From an uncultured Candidatus Melainabacteria bacterium (lineage in GTDB: Bacteria > Cyanobacteriota > Vampirovibrionia > Gastranaerophilales > Gastranaerophilaceae), in assembly GCA_934675685.1 (NCBI GenBank), contig CAKURL010000014.1:1-32081 (forward strand): a stretch of DNA of 32,081 nucleotides, given 5' to 3'. Below are positions 23,626-29,621 of the stretch, in pieces (position 1 is the stretch's first letter; each line of letters starts with the position of its first letter). A program made the translations under genes and the position numbers. The notes under the pieces were generated by a model. That model was not told where the DNA came from and did not search any database. It was given only the letters and a program-made list of their open reading frames with translations.

Positions 23626-23802
23626 TTAGCAAGGGGTGCTAGTATTCTTGACGAGCTTGCGAGTCGTAGAATACTGTATGCGAAAGGCGAAGCCGAAGCT
23701 GAGACTCGAACTCTCGACCTCTCGGACTCTGCCGACTGAGAATGATTGATAATCATTCGAAGGAGAGGGAGCCGAACGCTCCAAGAGCAGTTGCTGAAGT
23801 AA
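23626..23802 (-). pseudogene. Broken tRNA-Met copy split by two palindromic insertions
   Basis: Three blocks match the intact tRNA-Met gene downstream in the same order and strand. A 10-base acceptor block (23626-23635) equals 23873-23882, a 25-base T-arm/anticodon-stem block (23701-23725) equals 23884-23908, and a 13-base block (23769-23781) equals 23913-23925; a looser D-arm match follows. In the intact gene the gaps are 1 and 4 bases; here they are 65 and 43. The first insert holds the inverted repeat AGTATTCT/AGAATACT and a small AGC-TTCG-GCT hairpin. The second holds GAATGATT-GAT-AATCATTC and replaces the anticodon. The T stem is also damaged. It cannot work as a tRNA. A structured RNA of another function is possible. 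Confidence 0.72.
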
Positions 23803-23840
23803 TGAAGCAAATGCGATTGGTTCAAAGCATTTTTCCCAAT

Positions 23841-23865
23841 AAAAAAAGAACCCCTCAAGGTTCTT
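23841..23865 (-). terminator. Rho-independent terminator of tRNA-Met
   Basis: On the minus strand AAGAACC pairs with GGTTCTT around a six-base loop and is followed by at least five T. It begins nine bases after the tRNA 3' end. The broken tRNA copy lies beyond it. Confidence 0.85.
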
Positions 23866-23873
23866 CTTTTATT

Positions 23874-23947
23874 TAGCAAGGGAGAGACTCGAACTCTCGA
23901 CCTCTCGGGTATGAGCCGAACGCTCTAGCCAGCTGAGCTACCTTGCC
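23874..23947 (-). tRNA. tRNA-Met (anticodon CAU), elongator type
   Basis: A 74-base cloverleaf: acceptor GGCAAGG with CCTTGCT (G1-U72 wobble), D stem GCTC/GAGC, anticodon stem TTCGG/CCGAG with loop CTCATAC, variable AGGTC, T stem GAGAG/CTCTC with loop TTCGAGT, and discriminator A. CCA is not encoded (AAA follows). The body resembles the elongator tRNA-Met of Bacillus, including G1-U72, and lacks the three G-C pairs above the anticodon loop that mark initiator tRNA. A lysidine-modified tRNA-Ile(CAU) is less likely but not excluded. metG lies 6 kb away. Confidence 0.93.
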
Positions 23948-23987
23948 ACAAGATGTCTAATTTAAAGCGCAAAAATCGCGCAAGACA

Positions 23988-24016
23988 ATTTTCTCATAAA
24001 TATTTTATAATTTCAA
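23988..24016 (-). promoter_or_regulatory. Candidate promoter of tRNA-Met
   Basis: On the minus strand TTGAAA (24011-24016), a 17-base spacer and GAAAAT (23988-23993) with a TGn extension. A second candidate is TTGTCT (23983-23988), 18 bases, TAAATT (23959-23964), which would start only about five bases before the mature tRNA. I cannot choose between them. Confidence 0.4.
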
Positions 24017-24043
24017 GCATTTTTTAAAATTTTATTTTAAAAA

Positions 24044-24069
24044 TAAAAAAAAGCCGCAATAAGGCGGCT
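24044..24069 (-). terminator. Rho-independent terminator of the candidate small RNA
   Basis: On the minus strand AGCCGC pairs with GCGGCT around CTTATT and is followed by eight T. It stands about 100 bases ahead of the tRNA-Met gene, with nothing but the candidate small RNA upstream to terminate on this strand. Confidence 0.85.
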
Positions 24070-24119
24070 ACTAGACTTGGGGAGGAGGTTTTGATAAAGA
24101 GCTTTCGCTCATATCAAAA
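24044..24119 (-). ncRNA. Candidate small RNA: hairpin, C-rich single-stranded seed, terminator (Yfr1-like layout)
   Basis: Read on the minus strand from 24119, an imperfect hairpin (TTTTGATA/TATCAAAA outer stem, GAGC/GCTC inner stem, GAAA tetraloop) is followed by a 19-base unpaired stretch beginning CCTCCTCCCC. A GC-rich hairpin AGCCGC-N6-GCGGCT with eight T completes it. No ORF crosses it. The GNRA loop and the T run both favour the minus strand. Hairpin, CU-rich open seed and terminator in about 76 bases is the architecture of trans-acting small RNAs. The CUCCUC core and size recall cyanobacterial Yfr1, whose conserved open motif contains ACUCCUCAC. The seed would pair with purine-rich ribosome-binding sites. 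A weak TATATG box lies just upstream. This is a prediction from sequence only. Confidence 0.6.
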
Positions 24120-24229
24120 TTCATATATTTGTCATTTCGACACTTAATATTTCTTACTTTAATAAAATATTTTGTATTTCATCTAAATGGTGTAAATTTG
24201 ATTTTTAAAAGTTTCTTTGTCTTGTATTT

Positions 24230-24238
24230 TGTTAAAAT
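24230..24238 (+). promoter_or_regulatory. Extended -10 box directly before the secreted alpha/beta-hydrolase gene
   Basis: TGTTAAAAT ends exactly six bases before the ATG (TAGATT between). No ribosome-binding site is present, so a leaderless mRNA is suggested. Confidence 0.45.
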
Positions 24239-24244
24239 TAGATT

Positions 24245-24994
24245 ATGAAACGCGTTTTATCATTATTTATATTAATAACTTTGTTTTTCTCGACTACTCT
24301 TGCTTTTGGGGCAAAAGCGAAGAAGAAAAAGCCAAAAAAAACAAAACAAAAAATTGAAGTCTTAACAAAAGATAAGTTTATTTTAGCAGGCGACATTTAT
24401 CTTTCCAGCACCCCTTCGAACAAGCCTCTTGTTGTTCTTGTTCACTCTTTTTCGATGAATGCGCTTTCTTGGGCGACTTTAGCTCAAAATTTAAGAGAAA
24501 AAGGCTATAACGTGGTCGCCATGGATTTAAGAGGGCATGGCAGAAGCGTTTATAACGAAAAATTAAAATATAAATCAAGATATAATTTTAAAGATAGCGA
24601 TTGGCAAAAATTGCCTTCAGACATACAAGACACAATAAAATATGTTAAAGATAATTTTTCAAAAATAGATACTACACACACAATCTTGGTAGGCGCCGAT
24701 GTTGGCGCAAATGCATGTGCTTTAGCGGGCTCTATGATGAAAATTCCTCCTCAAAAGCTCGTTTTAATTTCTCCGATGTATGAATTTAAAGGGCTCAAAA
24801 TGCCAACTAAAACTCTTCGTTTTCAAGAGTCAAAGTTGATGTTAGTTTTATCTAAATCAGACAAATTGTTTTTTAGCTTGAATACAAAAACTCCTCCTGT
24901 TGTGAAGAAATATCCTCTAGGGGGCCCTGGCATGCAATTAATTAAAGCAAACAAGTCTGCGGTTTCTGATATTGTTAATTTTATTATTAATTAA
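24245..24994 (+). CDS. Exported alpha/beta-hydrolase-fold protein with Asp at the nucleophile position
   Basis: A 249-residue protein with a signal peptide (about 1-22, cut near AFGA) and then a very basic linker (AKAKKKKPKKTKQK). The fold is clear: VVLVHSFSMNALSW (63-76, oxyanion region), MDLRGHGRS (93-101), nucleophile elbow GADVGA (150-155) and VLSKSD with the acid at 206. The elbow carries Asp152 where esterases have Ser, as in haloalkane dehalogenases and epoxide hydrolases. The place where the catalytic His is expected reads GGPGMQL (226-232), with Pro for His. So it is either an unusual enzyme or a non-catalytic binding protein. It precedes the MlaA-hydrolase fusion by 65 bases and may work with it at the envelope. 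Confidence 0.82.
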   Translation: MKRVLSLFILITLFFSTTLAFGAKAKKKKPKKTKQKIEVLTKDKFILAGDIYLSSTPSNKPLVVLVHSFSMNALSWATLAQNLREKGYNVVAMDLRGHGRSVYNEKLKYKSRYNFKDSDWQKLPSDIQDTIKYVKDNFSKIDTTHTILVGADVGANACALAGSMMKIPPQKLVLISPMYEFKGLKMPTKTLRFQESKLMLVLSKSDKLFFSLNTKTPPVVKKYPLGGPGMQLIKANKSAVSDIVNFIIN

Positions 24995-25059
24995 GATTAG
25001 TCAAAATTATTACCATTTTGCCTAATTAAAAATCTTTAATTTAATTTTTTAATCTTAAT

Positions 25060-27087
25060 ATGATGAGGATTAAAAAATTTTTTGCAGCTTTGGTTTTGTT
25101 TTTTGTTGTTTTCGCAAATGCTCCTTTTGTCTTTGCCTTTCAAGACGAAAAGAAATATCTTTCTTATAAAGACTTATACTTAGAAGATGACAAATATGAA
25201 AATTTTAATAGAAAAATCTTTGATTTTAATTTGTCTTTAAATCGAGCTTTTGTGAAAAAAATCCATATAGCTTGGGAGAGCGTTTTTCCGAATTTTGTGA
25301 TTGATGGCTTAAATTCTATGTATTCAAACATAGAATACCCTAAAAAAGTCGTGAGCGCACTTTTGCAAAGGGATTTTGACGCAGTAAAACATGAATCCAA
25401 AAGGTTTCTTATAAATACGACGCTTGGAGTTGCAGGCTTTATTGATTTTGCAGATAAAATATTTAAAATGGAACCCTATCAAGAGGATATGGAGCAAGCT
25501 TTTGCAAAATGCAAAATGAAATGTGGAAATTATTTAGTCTTGCCTTTTTTGTCTTCTACAAATTCAAGAGATATTCTGGGGCGAATTTTTGATTTTCTTT
25601 TAACGCCCACAACTTATGTCGCTTCTCCTGTGGCGGCTGCGATAAAGCTCGGGCTTTTGATAAATAGGACTGCTTTTATCCAGCCAATCGTGAAAATGGT
25701 CGAATCTAACTACATCGACCCATACGACATTCAAAGAAAAGTCTATGGACTTGAAAAATATATTAAATTAAAAAATTTAGATAGAAAAAGCGTCGTGAAA
25801 AATTTAAAAGAAGATTATTTTGAAGAAGTCGTTAAAGAAAAAAATGATTTTTTAGAAGTTAAAGGGCTTATAAAAAATTCAAGCCCAACATTTTTCTATC
25901 TTGCAGACGATAAATTATCTTTTGATATTTATCTTGAAAATTTTAACCCACAAGACCCTTTCAGGGATTCTATGAGAAATGCTTTATTTTCTTTGTATAA
26001 GAAAAAGGGCTTTTGGGGCGAGTTTTCGTTTTGGAATAGAGATTTTTCTAAGAAAATTAAAGTTTCAAGTGTCGAGCTTGAAAAAAATAAAAAGAAATAC
26101 GACTTTAGATATTTAATTCAAAAAGATAAATCCTCCCCTTTGGCTTTTGTTTTTCCTTCTGTGGGGGAAGGAATTTATAATTCGAGTTCTCAAAAGCTCG
26201 CAAATATGCTTTATTTAAAAGGCTATAGCGTGGTCATAATTGGAAGTCAGTTCCAATTTGAATTTTTAAAAAGTTTAAAAGATGGCTCAAAAGTTGGGCT
26301 TATTCAAGACGACATTAAAGACATAGATAAGCTCTTATCAAACATTGTTTCATATTTATCTAAAAAATACGATAGAGTTTTTCTAAAAAGAATTGCCGTG
26401 GGGACTTCCTTGGGTGCATACACTCTTTTGTTTTTGGCAAACGAACAATTTCAAACAGGCGCAAATAATATCGATAAATTCATTGCAATCTCCCCTCCTT
26501 ATGGGCTAATTTATGCGATAGAGCAAATTGATAAAATTATTGCCTCTTGGAAAAATTATCCGTATGACATCAAAGAAAAAGTTGCAATAACTGCTTCTAA
26601 GCTTTTATATGCCTATAAAAACAAAGATGAACTTTTTCAAAACGTGAATAATTTTAAAGGGCTACCTATGTCAAATTTTGAATCCAAGCTTGTTTTGGGC
26701 TACATTTTTCATCAAAAAATTTCAGATTTGATTTTTGCTATGGAAGAAAAAAATTACAATAAAAAAGAAATCTATGAATTGATTTATAACATGGATTATT
26801 TTGACTATATTAAAAAATATTTCTTAAATGACAAAAATTCTTTGGCTGAAATCGAAGCAAAGACTAATTTGGGCATTTTAGAAGATTATTTAATTCAAAA
26901 AGATAATTATATAATTTATGAAAGCCTAGATGATTATTTATTAAGCCAAGAGCAACTTAGAAAATTAAGAAAAACTTGCACAAAAAAACTTAAGCTTTTG
27001 AGCAATGGCTCTCATTTAGGGTATATGTATAGAAAAGAATTTTTAGACGACCTTCAAAAAGAATTTGCGCTTGTGGGCAAAAATTAG
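25060..27087 (+). CDS. MlaA (VacJ) domain fused to an alpha/beta-hydrolase domain
   Basis: A 675-residue exported protein. After a signal peptide (about 1-26, no lipobox Cys) comes an MlaA-like domain (about 45-235): YENFNRKIFDFN, the SNIEYPKKVVSALLQRDFDAV segment, RFLINTTLGVAGFIDFA and NYLVLPFLSSTNSRDILG. MlaA removes misplaced phospholipid from the outer leaflet of the outer membrane and is normally a lipoprotein of about 250 residues. After a linker, the C-terminal part (about 355-670) is an alpha/beta hydrolase with elbow GTSLGAY (Ser450), ISPPYG, an acidic candidate near 624 and His652 in NGSHLGYMY, a plausible intact triad. A phospholipid-lifting domain joined to a lipase/esterase is unusual. 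A second ATG at 25063 may be the true start. The stop overlaps that of bioC. Confidence 0.85.
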   Translation: MMRIKKFFAALVLFFVVFANAPFVFAFQDEKKYLSYKDLYLEDDKYENFNRKIFDFNLSLNRAFVKKIHIAWESVFPNFVIDGLNSMYSNIEYPKKVVSALLQRDFDAVKHESKRFLINTTLGVAGFIDFADKIFKMEPYQEDMEQAFAKCKMKCGNYLVLPFLSSTNSRDILGRIFDFLLTPTTYVASPVAAAIKLGLLINRTAFIQPIVKMVESNYIDPYDIQRKVYGLEKYIKLKNLDRKSVVKNLKEDYFEEVVKEKNDFLEVKGLIKNSSPTFFYLADDKLSFDIYLENFNPQDPFRDSMRNALFSLYKKKGFWGEFSFWNRDFSKKIKVSSVELEKNKKKYDFRYLIQKDKSSPLAFVFPSVGEGIYNSSSQKLANMLYLKGYSVVIIGSQFQFEFLKSLKDGSKVGLIQDDIKDIDKLLSNIVSYLSKKYDRVFLKRIAVGTSLGAYTLLFLANEQFQTGANNIDKFIAISPPYGLIYAIEQIDKIIASWKNYPYDIKEKVAITASKLLYAYKNKDELFQNVNNFKGLPMSNFESKLVLGYIFHQKISDLIFAMEEKNYNKKEIYELIYNMDYFDYIKKYFLNDKNSLAEIEAKTNLGILEDYLIQKDNYIIYESLDDYLLSQEQLRKLRKTCTKKLKLLSNGSHLGYMYRKEFLDDLQKEFALVGKN

Positions 27088-27836
27088 ATTATGACATACA
27101 AAATGCTATAAGTGAGTTTATTTTTATATTCTTCTTCTAAAATCTTCATGCCTTGTTTGATTTTCTTATAAGGCATTTTTTCTTTTTTGTTTAAAGAATT
27201 CACCCCTGTGAGCTTTAAGTGTCTTAAGATTTCTCTTGGGTTTTTAAATTCTAAAGTAATTTTTTCTTTTTTAATGGTTGTTGATTTAATTTTTTTTGAA
27301 TTTAAAAGAACTAAAATCTCGTCTTCGTTTTTATAGTTCAAGCCTACGTTAAAAGCATTTTTGATTTCAAAGAGATTATCTTTGTCAAAAATAGAAAAAG
27401 CTAAAAGCCCACTTTCTTTTTTGAAAGATAATAGTTTTAATAAAGTCTTGTCAAAGTCTTCGCACCATTGAAGGCTTGCGTTTGCCGCGATTAGGTCAAA
27501 TTTTTCTTTTGTTTCAAAGTTTTCTATGTCCATATTTTTAAAAGAAATCTTTGGATTTAAATCTTTAATATATGAAAAGCTATCCACAACATCAAGCGCA
27601 AGATAATTTTCAAAATCCAAGTTTTTGATTAATTCTTTTGTGAAAATCCCTGTGTAGGAGCCGATTTCAAGGATATTTTCGAAATTTTTTTCAGGGTGCT
27701 TTTTTAAAATCAAATCTAACAGAGTTTTTGCCATCTTTGTTTGAGGGGAAGCGTTTTTGTCATAAGTTTTGGCGCTTTTTTCGAATTTAGATTTAATAAG
27801 CTCTTTATTTAATTTTTCTTTTTGAGGCTCTAGCAT
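27084..27836 (-). CDS. bioC: Malonyl-ACP O-methyltransferase
   Basis: BioC methylates malonyl-ACP so that fatty acid synthase can extend it to pimeloyl-ACP methyl ester for biotin. The 250-residue protein shows the BioC start KFEKSAKTYDKNASPQTKMAKTL (17-39), the SAM loop LEIGSYTG (56-63), LALDVVDSF, ANASLQWCEDFDKTL and LKLTGVNSLN near the C-terminus, all typical. I start it at the ATG at 27834-27836, which has AGGA six bases upstream. An ATG six codons earlier lacks a site. It overlaps bioG by seven bases and ends in convergent overlap with the MlaA fusion. Confidence 0.92.
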   Translation of the reverse strand: MLEPQKEKLNKELIKSKFEKSAKTYDKNASPQTKMAKTLLDLILKKHPEKNFENILEIGSYTGIFTKELIKNLDFENYLALDVVDSFSYIKDLNPKISFKNMDIENFETKEKFDLIAANASLQWCEDFDKTLLKLLSFKKESGLLAFSIFDKDNLFEIKNAFNVGLNYKNEDEILVLLNSKKIKSTTIKKEKITLEFKNPREILRHLKLTGVNSLNKKEKMPYKKIKQGMKILEEEYKNKLTYSILYVII

Positions 27837-28483
27837 ATTAAATCCTGCCAACAATTATACATCTCAAAAGGGCAATGAGTGGAGTCTATTATCTTGTATT
27901 CTGCTTTATTTTGCCAAAAGTTGATTTGATTTTTGGTCGGGATAATTCTGTCGTTTGAAGATATAATTGCTTTGTCGAATTTAAGTTCGTTTTTAATTTT
28001 GCCCTCAAACTCGAGCTTTTGGATTTCATTTAATTCTTCTCTTAATTCTTCAATGGATTTTGTAATTGTGATGTTTGGGTTGATTTTTCCATTGTCAAAC
28101 ATGTTTTTAATGAATTTATCGCAACTATCTTCGTTTAAGAATTTTGCTGTCACTTTATATATTTTAACAGGGATTCCAAAGTCGTTGTCGATTACTTTAG
28201 AAGTGCCATTTATGGCGATTTTTTTGTCAAAATTTTGAAATTCATCTTTAAAAAGATTAGAAGCATAAACTCCCATTGACCAACAAATCAAATATTTTCT
28301 TTCATATTTTTCAAAATTAAATTGAGAAAAATCCATCTCAAAAGCACGATAATCATATATCATTAAAATGTCGAAAGACTCGTTTTTGAGGTGCTCAACA
28401 GGAGTCTCGTTCATTCCCCAGCCATTAAAAAATACGATTAGATTTTTGTTTTCTTCTTTTTTATTTAACCATTTAAATTGCAT
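27830..28483 (-). CDS. bioG: Pimeloyl-ACP methyl ester esterase BioG (DUF452)
   Basis: BioG removes the methyl group from pimeloyl-ACP methyl ester, ending chain extension. It replaces BioH in several bacteria. The 217-residue protein has FFNGWGMNE (18-26), the nucleophile elbow CWSMGVY with Ser69, an acidic residue in SSNDRIIPT and His203 in STHCPFEMY, so the hydrolase triad is complete. The start ATG at 28481-28483 has GGAG nine bases upstream; an in-frame TTG lies five codons earlier. It overlaps bioF by 11 bases and bioC by seven, the same bioF-bioG-bioC order known from Haemophilus. Confidence 0.9.
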   Translation of the reverse strand: MQFKWLNKKEENKNLIVFFNGWGMNETPVEHLKNESFDILMIYDYRAFEMDFSQFNFEKYERKYLICWSMGVYASNLFKDEFQNFDKKIAINGTSKVIDNDFGIPVKIYKVTAKFLNEDSCDKFIKNMFDNGKINPNITITKSIEELREELNEIQKLEFEGKIKNELKFDKAIISSNDRIIPTKNQINFWQNKAEYKIIDSTHCPFEMYNCWQDLIC

Positions 28484-29606
28484 CGAAAAATTCTCCAATT
28501 TCTTCTTTTGTCATATCTGCGCCAAGAGAAATTCTAAGCCTAGAAGTTCCAACAGGGACCGTGGGAGGGTTGATTGGAAGAACGTAGAAGCCCTTGTTTT
28601 GAAGCTCAAGCGCTTTTTTTGATGTCAAACTTGCGTCATTTAAAACGACAGGAATAATTTGAGAAGAAGAAATGCTTGGGTAGATTTTATGGACATATTT
28701 AAATAAATCATTCAATTTTTCTTTCTTTTCTTTTAAAATTTCAAATTTTTCTTCAAGCAAAAAGTTACTCCACAAGATGTTTATGGGAGCTAAAGAAGTC
28801 GAAAAAATGAAGCTTGAAGCTTTATTTGTTAAATATTCTATTATTTTTTTGCTTGAAACACAAGCTGCACCCACCGACCCCAGCGCTTTTCCAAAAGTCA
28901 AAGTGATTATGTCGATGTCATCTAAAACATTAAGTTCGTCTGAAACGCCTGCTAAATTATCCCCAAAAACGCAAAAAGCATGGGCTTCATCAAGCATGAG
29001 CATACAATTATATTTTTTCTTTAATTCGATTAATTTTTTAATATCTGCAATGTCTCCGTCCATCGAATAAACGGTTTCAGAGATGATTAAGGCATTATTA
29101 TAATTGTTTCTTTTTTCTTTTAAGATTTTTTCAAGTTTTTCGTAGTCAAAATGGTTTATTCTTATGTGTTCTGCTTGAGATAGTTTTAAACCGGAGACAA
29201 TACTTGCGTGGTTTAATTTGTCTGAGATGATTAAATCGCCTTTTTTTAAAATAGTCGAAACAACCCCTTGGTTGCATTGATATCCTGTGTTAAACAAAAG
29301 CGCTGCTTCTTTTTTAAACATTTTAGCTATATTTTTTTCTAACCTAAAATATGCTTTTGAATTTCCCGTCAAAAGCCTAGCTGAAGCAGAAGAGAAGAAG
29401 AACTCTGGGCTTGATTTATATTTTTCTATAAATTCATTTCTAAGTTCTTCGTTTGTCGAAATATTTAAATAGTCGTTCGAGGACAAATTAAGCATTTTTT
29501 TGCCTTCAACTATTATGTATTTTGAAATTTTTTCATCAATATTTTTAATTGTGCGAAAAGTCGAATTGAGCTTCGACTTTTCAAGTTCTTTTTCTAAAGT
29601 ATCCAT
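28473..29606 (-). CDS. bioF: 8-amino-7-oxononanoate synthase
   Basis: BioF is a PLP enzyme that condenses pimeloyl-ACP or -CoA with L-alanine to give 8-amino-7-oxononanoate. The 377-residue protein has LSSNDYLNI (41-49), ARLLTGNSKAYFRLE (76-90), the PLP-stacking His133 in DKLNHAS, MLDEAHAFCVFG with Asp206 and His209, and the Schiff-base Lys240 in TFGKALGSVGA. The ATG has AAGG seven bases upstream. It stands 15 bases behind metG and overlaps bioG. The close relative 2-amino-3-ketobutyrate CoA ligase is ruled out mainly by the bioG-bioC context. Confidence 0.94.
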   Translation of the reverse strand: MDTLEKELEKSKLNSTFRTIKNIDEKISKYIIVEGKKMLNLSSNDYLNISTNEELRNEFIEKYKSSPEFFFSSASARLLTGNSKAYFRLEKNIAKMFKKEAALLFNTGYQCNQGVVSTILKKGDLIISDKLNHASIVSGLKLSQAEHIRINHFDYEKLEKILKEKRNNYNNALIISETVYSMDGDIADIKKLIELKKKYNCMLMLDEAHAFCVFGDNLAGVSDELNVLDDIDIITLTFGKALGSVGAACVSSKKIIEYLTNKASSFIFSTSLAPINILWSNFLLEEKFEILKEKKEKLNDLFKYVHKIYPSISSSQIIPVVLNDASLTSKKALELQNKGFYVLPINPPTVPVGTSRLRISLGADMTKEEIGEFFDAI

Positions 29607-29621
29607 TTTTATACCTTATTT

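Noticed and set aside
23726..23768. The insert at the anticodon as a self-splicing tRNA intron
   Set aside because: At 43 bases it is far too short for a group I intron, it has no conserved core, and the copy's T stem and acceptor are also disrupted.
23577..23879. A 100-codon minus-strand open frame across the broken tRNA region
   Set aside because: Its sequence is a translation of tRNA-like and palindromic DNA (Ser/Arg-rich and low in sense content). It has no ribosome-binding site and covers the tRNA-Met terminator.
23626..23947. Repeated tRNA-Met sequence as attL/attR of an integrated island
   Set aside because: Only about 70 bases lie between the two copies, with no integrase, and the copy matches both halves of the tRNA and not just its 3' end.
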